The position numbers and the translations under genes are program-made. 64,000 nucleotides of DNA from NCBI GenBank assembly GCA_017537025.1, contig JAFWCB010000008.1, forward strand, positions 496,001 through 560,000, read 5' to 3'. Numbering within the stretch: the stretch's first letter is position 1; each line of letters begins with the position of its first letter. The notes beneath the pieces are model-generated. The model saw nothing but the letters and a program-made list of their open reading frames with translations, was not told the origin of the DNA and did no database searches. Shown here in pieces: positions 45,201 to 55,733 of the stretch. This DNA comes from Sediminibacterium sp. (GTDB taxonomy: Bacteria > Bacteroidota > Bacteroidia > Chitinophagales > Chitinophagaceae).

Positions 45201-46077
45201 TACCAGCATTAACAAAGTTAAAATTGGCATCATAACGCCAATAATTTTCTCCTACGGCCGGCCCATTATTGTTTCTGTCATTTCCTGCACTGGATACGAT
45301 GAGATAGTTAGGCGCATTGTAAGCTATAGAATCTATTCTTTGCGCATCTCTGCTATAATATCCATACCTATAGTCTTCATTTTCACCGGGTCGGCCATAA
45401 AACTGCCACCTGCTTTGAGAAGTGTTGTAGTCCCAGCCGGCTATCAAACCATAGGAATGATTAGACAAGAGTAAGCCGTTAGCAGCTTCTGCAGTCATTT
45501 CTGAAAAATCATTTTGGTATTCGTAAGCTAGAATATTAGGGATACCATATGCCATCCCTTTTGCAATAGGATTTACACCGGAGGCCATTAATGTTCCGGT
45601 TACATGCGTGGCATGATTTAATCCTGTACCACCCACAAAATTGTCTTTTTGATTAATACGCGTTCCGAATTCAACGTGGTTAGGCAAAGGGGCTCCATCA
45701 AATTCCCAAATACCTAATTTGTTTTGCATACTGGCACTGCTACCTGATAAATTTAATCCACTGGCTCCTCCATTCCATAAAGCACTGGCTCTGGTAGTTG
45801 CTGCCGCTATCGTGTTATTGTCCGATTTAATGTATTTAGGGAATCCAAACTCATCTACACCCATTAATTTGGCGATACCGCCATTGGGTAACTTCATTTC
45901 AATATCCCATTTTTTTTCCTTTGCTAAAGAAAGAGCACGAGCATAATTGAGTTGCTGCTCCAACTTTAAATATTGAGAAGATAGCTTCAAAACCCGTTCA
46001 TTGGTAGTTACTTGTGCCACTATCTGCTTACTAAAACTGAGCACGATGAAAATTAATAGGGTAACCCTTTTCGTCAT
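42238..46077 (-). CDS. Secreted S8 subtilisin-like protease with T9SS sorting domain
   Basis: The ATG at 46077 gives about 1279 residues with a signal peptide ('MTKRVTLLIFIVLSFSKQ'). The catalytic residues are Asp in 'LGIWEFDGAPLP', His in 'GLNHATHVTGTLMASG' and Ser in 'LSGTSMSAPNATG'. A propeller-like or jelly-roll domain and a GEVT-like segment ('FIDYNNNGTFESGEQVAV') follow, then a CARDB-like domain ('VTNIIAPQGG', 'ATLYNAGTT'), and finally a type A T9SS C-terminal sorting domain ('VTPNPSNGLFQVSF' ... 'YTEKIIIQR'). It should be exported by the type IX system that PorX regulates. Divergent from the lipoprotein gene. Confidence 0.93.
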   Translation of the reverse strand: MTKRVTLLIFIVLSFSKQIVAQVTTNERVLKLSSQYLKLEQQLNYARALSLAKEKKWDIEMKLPNGGIAKLMGVDEFGFPKYIKSDNNTIAAATTRASALWNGGASGLNLSGSSASMQNKLGIWEFDGAPLPNHVEFGTRINQKDNFVGGTGLNHATHVTGTLMASGVNPIAKGMAYGIPNILAYEYQNDFSEMTAEAANGLLLSNHSYGLIAGWDYNTSQSRWQFYGRPGENEDYRYGYYSRDAQRIDSIAYNAPNYLIVSSAGNDRNNNGPAVGENYWRYDANFNFVNAGNRPSGISSNDSYDIISGYGIAKNNLTVGAVNGIPGGWNKSGDVVMSSFSAWGPTDDGRIKPDLVADGVSVTSTGGNSTTAYATLSGTSMSAPNATGSLVLLQEYYNRLKSGSFMRSSTLKGLAIHTADEAGSSLGPDYQFGWGLLNVQRAASVLTNAVASNNASTSSDLLFENNLANGASFTRTVVATGKVPLSATICWTDPVANVNTNSLTNLNDRTKKLVNDLDIRITQGARTYFPWTLDVSNPAVAAQRGDNITDNVERVQLDSTVPGQTYTITVSHKGTLERGSQAYALIISGVGGSAYCASTSGGGGARIDSVRFSNINYGNTSGCKSYTDNTALVGDLQPLQSVPITIRLSTCDASTNNRFVKVFIDYNNNGTFESGEQVAVSGSLSSVAQNFNATIAVPASVVIGTTTIMRIVVQEAANATDVNACGTYGKGETQDFRVRIVNPTNDMAVTNIIAPQGGDCSNSQQYITATLYNAGTTTQNNIPVTATVLNGTTTVATINAICATSIAGQSSSNYTFQTPFNAAAGTTYTITVTANLTGDQNSSNNSISSSVAIAAAPAAINGEGVVCSGSALLQVINPSSSANYFWYTSNTAGSNPITTNSVVNVANSSTVSTSTAPTNRTYFVSKDARAALAPANKSVYTNGGYNTFAGNFMSFNVASPLKIETVRLFIGSPGQIRFTVGRNMSPGSTAGSYTYNQEAVTTIDVYQTSPTNPTLGANVNDPADTGAVYLLNLNVPTSGDKILIVECLNGASIYRNNGISGTTYPLGAPGIMTWTGNSASLSTGVNANQFFYFFYDTRVVTGCPSPLSSPIVAAADAGNPSVSIAGDSLTASVAGAASYQWMFNDTGFISIGPNKSIKPTRSGNYKVIVSDRFTCSKTSANFNYTVTAVVNASSQEIGLKVTPNPSNGLFQVSFDVTRRADLVVEVLNASGQTMYRNTQSNFIGRYNKQISLAQPASDVYLLKISHDRKVYTEKIIIQR

Positions 46078-46161
46078 ATGGAATATTTTATTCTCGGCAT
46101 CATAGCCGAAAGTCATGAATTTAGCTTTAAATTTAGATACTTTAGTCCTTTAAAATGTAGT

Positions 46162-46626
46162 ATGCGGTGGATTCTTTTTTTATTTATGTGTAATTTTTTC
46201 ATTCTTCAATCCTGTAAGTCCACTAAAACGAAGCGGTCGGTAGTGTTTTCGCAAGGAATAACGGGTATTGTGGAAGAAATATCCGGCAATCAGATGCCTC
46301 GAATTGGCAGAGAACCGGATAAACCCAAACCTTTTCCTACCACGGTATTTTTTTATGCCCCAACCGATATCACACAAGTTCAGCGGATTGGTGAAACCCC
46401 TTTATATACGAGTATATTTACCAAATTGATTGCTACTACAGAAACCGACAGTTTAGGTAAGTTTACGGTAAGCTTGCCTCCAGGTAGATATTCTGTTTTT
46501 GTACAAGTAGAGAAGAAATTCTTTGCCAATAATTTCGATATTCGAAATAATATCTCTCTCGTAACTGTGGAGGAAAATAAATTAGCTGATATCAAGATTC
46601 TGGTAAACCATAAGGCCACAAATTAA
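46162..46626 (+). CDS. Lipoprotein with carboxypeptidase regulatory-like domain
   Basis: I chose the ATG at 46162, which gives 154 residues with a type II signal peptide ending in 'FILQSC' (lipobox LQSC). The longer frame from 46078 puts 28 odd residues before it. The mature part resembles a single beta-sandwich repeat of the carboxypeptidase regulatory type ('GITGIVEEISGNQMPRI', 'TDSLGKFTVSLPPGRYSVFV'). The function is unknown; it probably sits in the outer membrane. It ends 34 nt before the mfd start. Confidence 0.75.
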   Translation: MRWILFLFMCNFFILQSCKSTKTKRSVVFSQGITGIVEEISGNQMPRIGREPDKPKPFPTTVFFYAPTDITQVQRIGETPLYTSIFTKLIATTETDSLGKFTVSLPPGRYSVFVQVEKKFFANNFDIRNNISLVTVEENKLADIKILVNHKATN

Positions 46627-46629
46627 TTG

Positions 46630-46637
46630 TATCTTTG
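46630..46637 (+). promoter_or_regulatory. Candidate -7 element for mfd
   Basis: TATCTTTG followed by CAC matches TAnnTTTGc and lies 23 nt before the mfd ATG at 46661. Confidence 0.55.
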
Positions 46638-46660
46638 CACGCCCGTAAGGGACGGTGTCT

Positions 46661-49600
46661 ATGAATTTGGAGCATTTATTGGAGCAGTATCAACAAACAC
46701 CCCTGCTTTTGCAGTTGGTGAACAGGCTCTCTTTTGCCGATAAACAACATATTTATCTCAAAAATGCACAGGGAAGTGCAGCGGAATTTTTTGTAAGTGC
46801 TGTTTTCTCACATCCTGAATCGAAAGGGCTCAATCATCTTATCATACTGAATGATGCAGAGGAAGCTGCTTATTTTCATAATACGGTAGAGAATCTGACC
46901 AGTGCATTAGATCTATTTTATTTCCCCTCATCTTTCAAAAACAGAAAAAATTTTCGTCTTCTTAATCCATCTCATGTAATGCTCCGAACAGAAGCACTTA
47001 CAAAATTAGCTCAGGGTGGAAATAAGAAAATTATCATTACATATCCCGAAGCTATTTTCGAAAAAGTAATTCTTCCAACAACACTTAGTAATAATATTAT
47101 CACTATTAAAACCAATGATACCATTAATCCGGAGGGTTTAATGGAATTATTTGTGATGTATGGTTTTGAAAGAACTGATTTTGTATATGAACCCGGACAA
47201 TTTGCACTTCGGGGCGGTATTCTGGATATTTATTCGTTTGGTAATGAAAAACCATATCGGGTAGAATTATTTGGTAACGAAGTGGATAGTATTCGGATTT
47301 TCGATCCGGAAACACAATTAAGTGAGCGTAAATTATTACAGGTTACTATTATTCCTAATGTTGAAAGATTACCGGAAACTTCCGGAGATACTGAAAAGAC
47401 CTCTTTGCTAGAGTTTGTTGCAGAGAATACTGTTATTTGGTTGAAAGACTGGGATGTGATCGAAGAAAAAATAAGGATTCAAGAAGAAGATTTGGAAGGA
47501 TTTTTATTGCTCCAAAGCGATGGTCATTTTAGTAAGCAGGTAGAAGATGAAGATATACATACGCTTAAACAAGTAAGCTGGCAAGACTTTATTAAAGCAG
47601 ACGCTATTGCTCAGTTGCTAAAGCAAAGTGTATTGGTTGAATTTGGATATAAACCATATTTCGCATCAACTGAAATTGAACTAAATACAAAACCACAACC
47701 TGCATTTAATCGCCAGTTTGATTTATTGATCAAAGACCTAAAGGCTCATGAGGGAGCAGGATATAGCATTTATATTTTCGCGGAGCAAGTAAAGCAACTG
47801 GAAAGGCTGCACAGTATTTTTAACGATCTGCAAACCGATATTCAGTTTGTGCCGATTGGCACTGGCATACACGAAGGTTTTATAGACCATACCTTGAAAA
47901 TTGTATGCTATACCGATCACCAAATATTTCAACGGTATCATAAGTATAAGGTAAAACAAGCATACAATAAAAATAAAGCCCTCACTTTAAAAACACTTCG
48001 TGATTTGCAACCCGGAGATTATGTTACCCATATCGATCACGGTGTTGGTACATATAGCGGGTTGCAAAAATTAGAAGTGAATGGTAAAATTCAAGAGGCA
48101 GTAAGAATTATTTATAAAGACAGTGATATTCTTTATGTAAATATTAATTCCCTTCATAAAATTTCAAAATATACCGGTAAGGAGGGAACGGTTCCTAAGA
48201 TCAACAAACTAGGAAGCGATGTTTGGGTAAAACTAAAAGAGAAAACAAAAGCTAAAGTAAAAGAAATTGCCTTTGATTTAATTAAACTATACGCTCAACG
48301 TAAATCCCAACAAGGCTTCGCGCATATGCCTGATACTTATTTGCAAACAGAATTGGAAGCTTCTTTTATTTATGAAGATACGCCTGATCAAAGCAAGGCA
48401 ACAGCCGATGTAAAGAAAGATATGGAGAGTGAGTCGCCGATGGATCGACTGGTTTGTGGCGACGTTGGATTTGGTAAAACAGAAATTGCCGTTCGAGCTG
48501 CCTTCAAATCGGTAGTAGATGGTAAACAAGCTGCCATACTCGTTCCCACAACCATCCTTGCTTTTCAACACTATAAAACATTTAAAGATCGATTGAAAGA
48601 TTTCCCGGTAACGGTAGATTATGTAAATCGTTTTAAATCGGCCAAGGAAAAAAAAGAAACACTTCAGAAATTAAGTGAAGGTAAGATCGATATCATTGTA
48701 GGTACCCATGGCTTATTGGGAAAAGAAGTAAAGTTTAAAGACTTAGGGATTATGATTATTGATGAAGAACAGAAATTTGGGGTTGCGCATAAAGAAAAAC
48801 TGAAAACACTTAAAACAAATGTAGATTGCCTCACCCTCACTGCTACACCTATTCCACGTACTTTACAGTTTAGTTTAATGGGCGCGCGCGACTTAAGTAT
48901 TATCAATACACCTCCTCCCAATCGACAGCCTATTCAAACAGAAGTGCATGTTTTTAATGATGATTTTATAAGAGATGCTATTTATTTTGAGACTGAAAGA
49001 GGTGGACAAGTATTCTTTATTCATAATCGGGTTCAGGGTTTATCGGAGATGAGTGCGTTGATAAAAGGGCTTTGTCCTGATTTAAGTGTAGGCTTTGCTC
49101 ACGGACAATTAGAGGGGCATGAGTTGGAAGAGCGTATCCTTGATTTTATTGATAAAAAATATGATGTATTAGTTTGTACCAATATTGTAGAAAGTGGGGT
49201 AGATATTCCAAATGTGAATACCATTATTGTAAATAATGCACATCAATTTGGTTTGAGCGATTTGCATCAGTTAAGAGGTAGGGTAGGAAGAAGTAATAGA
49301 AAGGCCTTTTGTTATTTGTTGGCACCGCCTATGAGTACGTTACCTACCGATTCCAGGAAGCGGCTACAAACCCTAGAACAGTTCAGCGATTTAGGAAGTG
49401 GTTTTCAGATCGCTATGCGTGATTTAGATATCCGCGGGGCGGGAAATTTACTGGGTGGGGAACAAAGTGGGTTTATGGCAGAGATTGGATTTGAAATGTA
49501 TCAGAAAATTTTAGAGGAGGCCATTAGAGAGTTGAAACGTACTTCATTCAAAGAATTATTTAAGGAAGAAATTAGTAAGCAAGATGATTTTGTAAGTGAT

Positions 49601-50059
49601 TGTACTATCGATACGGATCTGGAAATACTAATTCCTGATGATTATGTAGAGAGCATTTCAGAGAGATTATCTTTATACACTAAACTAGATAATTGTGAAG
49701 ATGAGAAGGAGCTTGCTGCTTTTCATGTTTCCATGATCGATCGTTTTGGACCTATGCCTTCAGCTGTGGAGGATTTGTTTATAACAGTGCGTTGTAGATG
49801 GTTGGCGGTGGATCTTGGTTTTGAGAAAATGACATTAAAAGATGAAACTTTACGGTGTTATTTTATTAACCGGCCCGACTCCCCCTATTTTGAATCAGAC
49901 CTTTTCAAGCGGGTATTAGCTTATTTGCAAACCGGTACCAATAAAGCCCGCCTTAAACAAACAGGTAAAATGTTCTTATTGGTAGTGGATGATATCAAAT
50001 CTATGGAATCGATGTATCGATTTTTGGAATTGATGCATAAGGAGGTTGTAGGGAAATAA
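46661..50059 (+). CDS. mfd: Transcription-repair coupling factor Mfd
   Basis: I use the ATG at 46661 (1132 residues); a GTG two codons upstream is the alternative. Features are the UvrB-like N-terminal part ('FALRGGILDIYSFG'), the RNA polymerase interaction domain ('PGDYVTHIDHGVGTYSGLQK'), a SF2 translocase core with Walker A 'DVGFGKTEIAVRAAFKSV', 'DEEQKFGVAHKEKLK' (DEEQ), 'TATPIPRTLQFSLMGARDLS', and 'QLRGRVGRSNRKAFCYLL', and a TRCF C-terminal domain. Mfd releases stalled RNA polymerase and recruits UvrA. Confidence 0.97.
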   Translation: MNLEHLLEQYQQTPLLLQLVNRLSFADKQHIYLKNAQGSAAEFFVSAVFSHPESKGLNHLIILNDAEEAAYFHNTVENLTSALDLFYFPSSFKNRKNFRLLNPSHVMLRTEALTKLAQGGNKKIIITYPEAIFEKVILPTTLSNNIITIKTNDTINPEGLMELFVMYGFERTDFVYEPGQFALRGGILDIYSFGNEKPYRVELFGNEVDSIRIFDPETQLSERKLLQVTIIPNVERLPETSGDTEKTSLLEFVAENTVIWLKDWDVIEEKIRIQEEDLEGFLLLQSDGHFSKQVEDEDIHTLKQVSWQDFIKADAIAQLLKQSVLVEFGYKPYFASTEIELNTKPQPAFNRQFDLLIKDLKAHEGAGYSIYIFAEQVKQLERLHSIFNDLQTDIQFVPIGTGIHEGFIDHTLKIVCYTDHQIFQRYHKYKVKQAYNKNKALTLKTLRDLQPGDYVTHIDHGVGTYSGLQKLEVNGKIQEAVRIIYKDSDILYVNINSLHKISKYTGKEGTVPKINKLGSDVWVKLKEKTKAKVKEIAFDLIKLYAQRKSQQGFAHMPDTYLQTELEASFIYEDTPDQSKATADVKKDMESESPMDRLVCGDVGFGKTEIAVRAAFKSVVDGKQAAILVPTTILAFQHYKTFKDRLKDFPVTVDYVNRFKSAKEKKETLQKLSEGKIDIIVGTHGLLGKEVKFKDLGIMIIDEEQKFGVAHKEKLKTLKTNVDCLTLTATPIPRTLQFSLMGARDLSIINTPPPNRQPIQTEVHVFNDDFIRDAIYFETERGGQVFFIHNRVQGLSEMSALIKGLCPDLSVGFAHGQLEGHELEERILDFIDKKYDVLVCTNIVESGVDIPNVNTIIVNNAHQFGLSDLHQLRGRVGRSNRKAFCYLLAPPMSTLPTDSRKRLQTLEQFSDLGSGFQIAMRDLDIRGAGNLLGGEQSGFMAEIGFEMYQKILEEAIRELKRTSFKELFKEEISKQDDFVSDCTIDTDLEILIPDDYVESISERLSLYTKLDNCEDEKELAAFHVSMIDRFGPMPSAVEDLFITVRCRWLAVDLGFEKMTLKDETLRCYFINRPDSPYFESDLFKRVLAYLQTGTNKARLKQTGKMFLLVVDDIKSMESMYRFLELMHKEVVGK

Positions 50060-50061
50060 AA

Positions 50062-50087
50062 AAACCGCCGGGATATCCGGGCGGTTT
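50062..50087 (-). terminator. Bidirectional terminator between mfd and the DUF5679 gene
   Basis: AAACCGCC and GGCGGTTT flank an inner GGATATCC palindrome. The minus side continues into a T-run (TTTTTTTA), so it best ends the minus-strand gene. Confidence 0.8.
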
Positions 50088-50110
50088 GAATAGTTGTCAT
50101 TGTTTTTTAA

Positions 50111-50317
50111 TTAGAATCCTTTTTTTGCAACACCATCAGCAATAGCTTGTAAAGCTTTGGCTTCGCTTAAGATAGCTGCCATTTTATTGCCTTTGCCATC
50201 GTGTCCGCCGGCCATATAGCCGCCTTTAGCTGTTTTTGTTATAACTGCGTCGTGCATTGGAACATTTTTTTCCTTTGTCTTAAGGCAGTATGCTTTAATC
50301 ATTTTTGAAGTGTCCAT
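50111..50317 (-). CDS. DUF5679-like small protein
   Basis: A 68-residue protein. The start 'MIKAYCLKTKEKNVPMHDAV' resembles DUF5679 proteins, which are short zinc-ribbon-like domains, although the usual second Cys is replaced by Thr. The rest is a glycine-rich stretch ('GGYMAGGHDGKGNKMAAI') and a C-terminal helix. The function is unknown. It lies downstream of gyrB on the same strand (66-nt gap) and ends before a strong terminator. Confidence 0.7.
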   Translation of the reverse strand: MDTSKMIKAYCLKTKEKNVPMHDAVITKTAKGGYMAGGHDGKGNKMAAILSEAKALQAIADGVAKKGF

Positions 50318-50383
50318 GTTTGAATTTTTTAATAGGTTAAGTAAGGGTTGAAACTAAAGTTATGCTTTTTTTGGTATATCCTC

Positions 50384-52396
<2,013 letters not shown>

Positions 52397-52406
52397 TTAG
52401 AATGTA

Positions 52407-52414
52407 CAAATCTA
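52407..52414 (-). promoter_or_regulatory. Candidate -7 element for gyrB
   Basis: The minus strand reads TAGATTTG, an exact TAnnTTTG, 43 nt upstream of the gyrB ATG. Confidence 0.5.
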
Positions 52415-52461
52415 CGAAAAAACAAGGGTTTTTAGCGTGTAAAAGCAACCTAGTTTTCCCC

Positions 52462-52478
52462 AACCGGTCAGACCGGTT
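52462..52478. promoter_or_regulatory. Palindrome 1 in the gyrB/AraC divergent region
   Basis: AACCGGTC-A-GACCGGTT, a perfect inverted repeat centred on GTCAGAC. It is followed on the plus strand by TTTT, so it could act as a terminator, but no plus-strand gene precedes it; an operator is equally likely. Confidence 0.55.
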
Positions 52479-52497
52479 TTTTAGCTTGAAACCACCC

Positions 52498-52512
52498 TAG
52501 CGTCTGACGCTA
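52498..52512. promoter_or_regulatory. Palindrome 2 in the gyrB/AraC divergent region
   Basis: TAGCGTC-T-GACGCTA, a perfect 7-bp inverted repeat centred on GTCTGAC, the reverse complement of the core of palindrome 1. The two centres are 35 bp apart and both lie upstream of the AraC -33 element. Confidence 0.55.
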
Positions 52513-52536
52513 ACGAAAAGTCGAAATAGTCGTTTT

Positions 52537-52567
52537 TTTGAAAATAGATGTTTATACATTAATTTTG
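52537..52567 (+). promoter_or_regulatory. Full-consensus promoter of the Cys-rich AraC gene
   Basis: TTTG at 52537-52540, exactly 19 nt, then TAATTTTG at 52560-52567. It ends 7 nt before the ATG at 52575, so the mRNA would be leaderless unless translation starts at a later ATG (52587 or 52602). Confidence 0.75.
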
Positions 52568-52574
52568 TATTCGG

Positions 52575-53498
52575 ATGGTGCAAACAATGGATATACTAAA
52601 AATGGCGCAAAGAGGTACTGTAGATCCCAATATGGATCTATTGTATCAAAAAGAACAACAAATCCCGGGTTCTATTCATTATAATATTCGCCGCTATTAT
52701 GCCCAACATCCTTGGGTGGCTGATGATACCGGAATGCTGGTTTATCATTTTAATCCTGCTAAGCCCAAAGAAAACTATTTAGAACTACGTTATTGTACGA
52801 TCGGCAATAAATATTGTGCTGAAAAAAGTTGCGCTCAATGTACTGAGTTGCCTACCATGAATTGTAGTGGTAAACATCAAACAGTGGATGTATTTACCTT
52901 TCATTTTACTTCAACTTTCTTACATCAATTTGTTCATAACGTAAAGCTAAGTAATAGAAAAGACGAAGTTTTAGCATTTAAACACCCAAACGCTTTTACT
53001 AAAATATTTCCACTTTGTAACCGTAAAAGAAATGCTTTGGATGCGTTGCTAAATCATAGTTATAGTGGATCGTTAGAAAACATTTTTGTAAATGCCAAAG
53101 TTCATGAACTTTTACTCTATAGTTTAGAATGCTTGATAGATGAAAAGGAAGAAGGATTTAGTTGTAAGTTTTTAGCTGATGAAAGTGGTAGAGAACGTAT
53201 TTATCAGGCAAGGGAAATCTTGCTCCAGCATATCGGCGATCCTATCACTATTAAGGAATTAAGTAGGAAAGTGGCTATGAACGAATGTTATCTTAAAAAA
53301 GGATTTAAAGAGGTTTTCGGCACCACCATTTTCGATTTCTATCAGCAACAAAGAATGGAACACGCTAAGTATTTACTGTACGAAAAAAGCTTAAGCGTTA
53401 CGGATGTGTCGGCACTCTTGGGCTATTCCTCTATCTCTCATTTTTCTGCTGCATTTAAAAAACATACCGGATTAAAACCCTGTGAGTTACTTAAGTAG
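52575..53498 (+). CDS. AraC family regulator with N-terminal Cys cluster
   Basis: A 307-residue regulator. The C-terminal 100 residues form the AraC double HTH ('ISHFSAAFKKHTGLKPCELL' in the second helix pair; 'TIKELSRKVAMNECYLKKGF' in the first). The N-terminal part is not a cupin I recognise and has five Cys spaced C-x6-C-x4-C-x2-C-x7-C (residues 74-97, within 'YCTIGNKYCAEKSCAQCTEL' and 'NCSG'), which could bind a metal or Fe-S cluster or act as a redox switch. Start choice among ATG 52575, 52587 and 52602 is open. It is preceded by two palindromes that may be its own sites. Confidence 0.87.
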   Translation: MVQTMDILKMAQRGTVDPNMDLLYQKEQQIPGSIHYNIRRYYAQHPWVADDTGMLVYHFNPAKPKENYLELRYCTIGNKYCAEKSCAQCTELPTMNCSGKHQTVDVFTFHFTSTFLHQFVHNVKLSNRKDEVLAFKHPNAFTKIFPLCNRKRNALDALLNHSYSGSLENIFVNAKVHELLLYSLECLIDEKEEGFSCKFLADESGRERIYQAREILLQHIGDPITIKELSRKVAMNECYLKKGFKEVFGTTIFDFYQQQRMEHAKYLLYEKSLSVTDVSALLGYSSISHFSAAFKKHTGLKPCELLK

Positions 53499-53596
53499 TC
53501 AATAGCCAATAGTTATTGGTCAAGAGAAATACTCGTATTCATTTGAAAAAGAATTCTATAAAAAATTGGTCTTACTAACCACTGACTAACTTAAAG
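53490..53596. repeat. Palindromic word-repeat element F
   Basis: The left arm (53490 onward) reads CTTAAGTAGTCAATAGCC and the right arm (to 53596) reads ACTAACCACTGACTAACTTA, whose reverse complement begins TAAGTTAGTCAGTGG. The arms overlap the stop codons of both convergent genes. Confidence 0.5.
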
Positions 53597-54676
53597 TCCC
53601 TTAAACTTCTTAATAGTTAAAGACTGAGTTTGACCTGACCCCAGATCAATAACTTGATCTACTAACCCTATACCTTTTGCATAAGAAAGTTGGGCGCTAA
53701 TAAATGTTGTAAAGCTGGCGGTACTTCCTCCCGAATCAGGTTTGAATTGCATTTCTCTTTTAAGCTGAATAATATTAGAATAAGTAGTACCCAAATAATT
53801 GGCACTACCACCGGTAGATAAAATGGTAATTTTCAAACGCCCCCAACCATATGTATACGTGCCTGTGCTATGATTTAATAAACCAACTCGTAAACTATCG
53901 GTAGTCCAACTGGCATTACTGGATGTTGGCGAAACATTGTCTTTTAAATAAGGATATAGAATTGTTGGTTGGATGCCCCCTGCCGGGTAAACAATCGTAT
54001 CATAAATAGCAATATATTCAAACTCGGGTGTACCAATGGTATAATAGGTTCCCGATTCTTTTGCATAATAATTTTCACTATTATACGGCGTACTGAGATA
54101 TTTATAAAAAGTTTTGCCACTATTTATAAAAGTAGAGGATGAAATAGTAGCCCGCATCGTGTCATTTATCGCACCTGAAAAATTACCTATCAGATTATAA
54201 GTTATATATCCATTTGGCGTAGTGGGCAAGTAATCCAGCGAACTGCTGCCGTTATTTGGTCCGAGTGTGGTTACCGTGAATTTGCAGTAACTATTTCCAA
54301 AAGTCAAAACAAAATCCGATGAGCCAGGCAATAATGGTGTTCCCCTTCCTTTAAGCTTAACAGTAGTTGGTCCTGTTGCCAAAGCATAACCAGAGTCTAA
54401 AAACCACATCCCATTTACGGTATCAGAAAATATTTTGTATTTACCGGTTACCGTGAAATTTACATTTGCGATCACATAATTACTATCAGTAAGTGTGGTA
54501 TCGATTACATATCTACCTTTAACTAAGGAATTCTTACAATTACCCAATGAATCGGTAAGAGTTCCCTGAGCCGTACCACTTAAACCAATCGTTTCCTCAC
54601 TCATTTCCTTAGTACAGGATTGAACAAGCATTAGCATACAAAATCCAAAAACAACAATATTTATAATACGCTTCAT
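53591..54676 (-). CDS. Lipoprotein of unknown function
   Basis: A 361-residue protein with a type II signal peptide and lipobox ('FCMLMLVQSCTKE'). The mature part is beta-rich with repeated Gly/Ser/Thr-rich stretches ('FTVTGKYKIFSDTVNGMWFL', 'GPTTVKLKGRGTPLLPGSS'), consistent with one or more beta-sandwich or barrel-like domains on the cell surface or in the periplasm. I do not recognise the family. The gene is separated from the D-LDH-like gene by 29 nt and reads in the same direction. Confidence 0.7.
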   Translation of the reverse strand: MKRIINIVVFGFCMLMLVQSCTKEMSEETIGLSGTAQGTLTDSLGNCKNSLVKGRYVIDTTLTDSNYVIANVNFTVTGKYKIFSDTVNGMWFLDSGYALATGPTTVKLKGRGTPLLPGSSDFVLTFGNSYCKFTVTTLGPNNGSSSLDYLPTTPNGYITYNLIGNFSGAINDTMRATISSSTFINSGKTFYKYLSTPYNSENYYAKESGTYYTIGTPEFEYIAIYDTIVYPAGGIQPTILYPYLKDNVSPTSSNASWTTDSLRVGLLNHSTGTYTYGWGRLKITILSTGGSANYLGTTYSNIIQLKREMQFKPDSGGSTASFTTFISAQLSYAKGIGLVDQVIDLGSGQTQSLTIKKFKGL

Positions 54677-54705
54677 ATCGTTTTGCTATCTTATATAGAC
54701 CATTT

Positions 54706-55698
54706 CTAGACTAAAATTGCAGCCTGGGGGTTCAAATTAGCATTTTTTTGCAACTGTTCTATGTTATTTAACGTTGTTATCGCAATTTGGCTCAAAGCCT
54801 CATCGGTGAAAAAAGCCTGGTGGGCCGTAATTAATACATTCGGAAAGCTCATTAATCGCTGAATAACATCATCCTCAATAATCTTGGTAGATAAATCTCT
54901 GAAAAACAATTTTTCTTCCTGCTCGTATACATCAATACCTAATGCCGAAATATGCCCTTTTTTCAAGGCCATGATCACCGCTTTTGTATCTATTAAGCCA
55001 CCTCTACCGGTATTAATAAGTACCACACCAGGTTTCATCATAGCAATAGTATCTGTATTAATTAAATGATGGGTTTGCTCATTAAGCGGACAATGAAGCG
55101 AAACAATATCGGCTTTCAATACATCTACCAGCGGCGCATACTGAACGCCTATGGCTTCCATATCTTTGTTAGCAACTAAGTCAAAAGCCAATATCCGACA
55201 CCCAAAACCAGTCAATATTCTACAAAAAGCTTGCCCTATATTGCCGGTTCCTACTACACCGATCGTTTTCCCATGAAGGTTAAACCCGAGCAATCCGTTG
55301 AGTGAAAAATTTTGCTCACGTACCCGATTATACGCTTTATGCGTTTTTCTATTCAATGTGAGTAACATGGCTAAAGCGTGCTCTGCTACAGCTTCAGGAG
55401 AATAGGCCGGAACTCTGCAAACCCTTATTCCGGTTGCTTTTGCAGCTTCCAGATCTACATTATTAAACCCTGCACACCGTAAAGCAATAATGCGTATACC
55501 CATCAGGGAAAGCTCTTCAATTACCTGTTTATTCAACAGATCATTCACGAAAACGCAAATAGCATTGGCGCCCGCTGCCAAAGAAACCGTATTGGCTTGT
55601 AAAGATGCTTCCAGAAAAACCAACTCAAAGCCTTGTGAATTGTACTTTTTGAAAAAAAGCTGATCATAAGGTTGGGCTGAAAAGAATACGATTTTCAT
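54706..55698 (-). CDS. D-2-hydroxyacid dehydrogenase (D-lactate dehydrogenase-like)
   Basis: The ATG at 55698 gives 330 residues ('MKIVFFSAQPYDQLFFKKYN'). The NAD-binding motif is 'GVVGTGNIGQAFCRILTGFG' with an acidic residue in 'ILAFDLVA', indicating NAD. Family motifs follow: 'HCPLNEQTHHLIN', 'GVVLINTGRGGLID', and the catalytic His in 'NVLITAHQAFFTDEAL'. The N-terminal 'ALRCAGFNNVDLEAAKATGI' contains the substrate Arg. It converts pyruvate to D-lactate; other 2-oxo acids are possible. Confidence 0.92.
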   Translation of the reverse strand: MKIVFFSAQPYDQLFFKKYNSQGFELVFLEASLQANTVSLAAGANAICVFVNDLLNKQVIEELSLMGIRIIALRCAGFNNVDLEAAKATGIRVCRVPAYSPEAVAEHALAMLLTLNRKTHKAYNRVREQNFSLNGLLGFNLHGKTIGVVGTGNIGQAFCRILTGFGCRILAFDLVANKDMEAIGVQYAPLVDVLKADIVSLHCPLNEQTHHLINTDTIAMMKPGVVLINTGRGGLIDTKAVIMALKKGHISALGIDVYEQEEKLFFRDLSTKIIEDDVIQRLMSFPNVLITAHQAFFTDEALSQIAITTLNNIEQLQKNANLNPQAAILV

Positions 55699-55733
55699 GC
55701 GATAAATATACCCCTCCATTTGGGATTGATCCG

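Noticed and set aside
46078-46161. Upstream start of the lipoprotein gene
   Set aside because: It would place 28 unrelated residues before the signal peptide.
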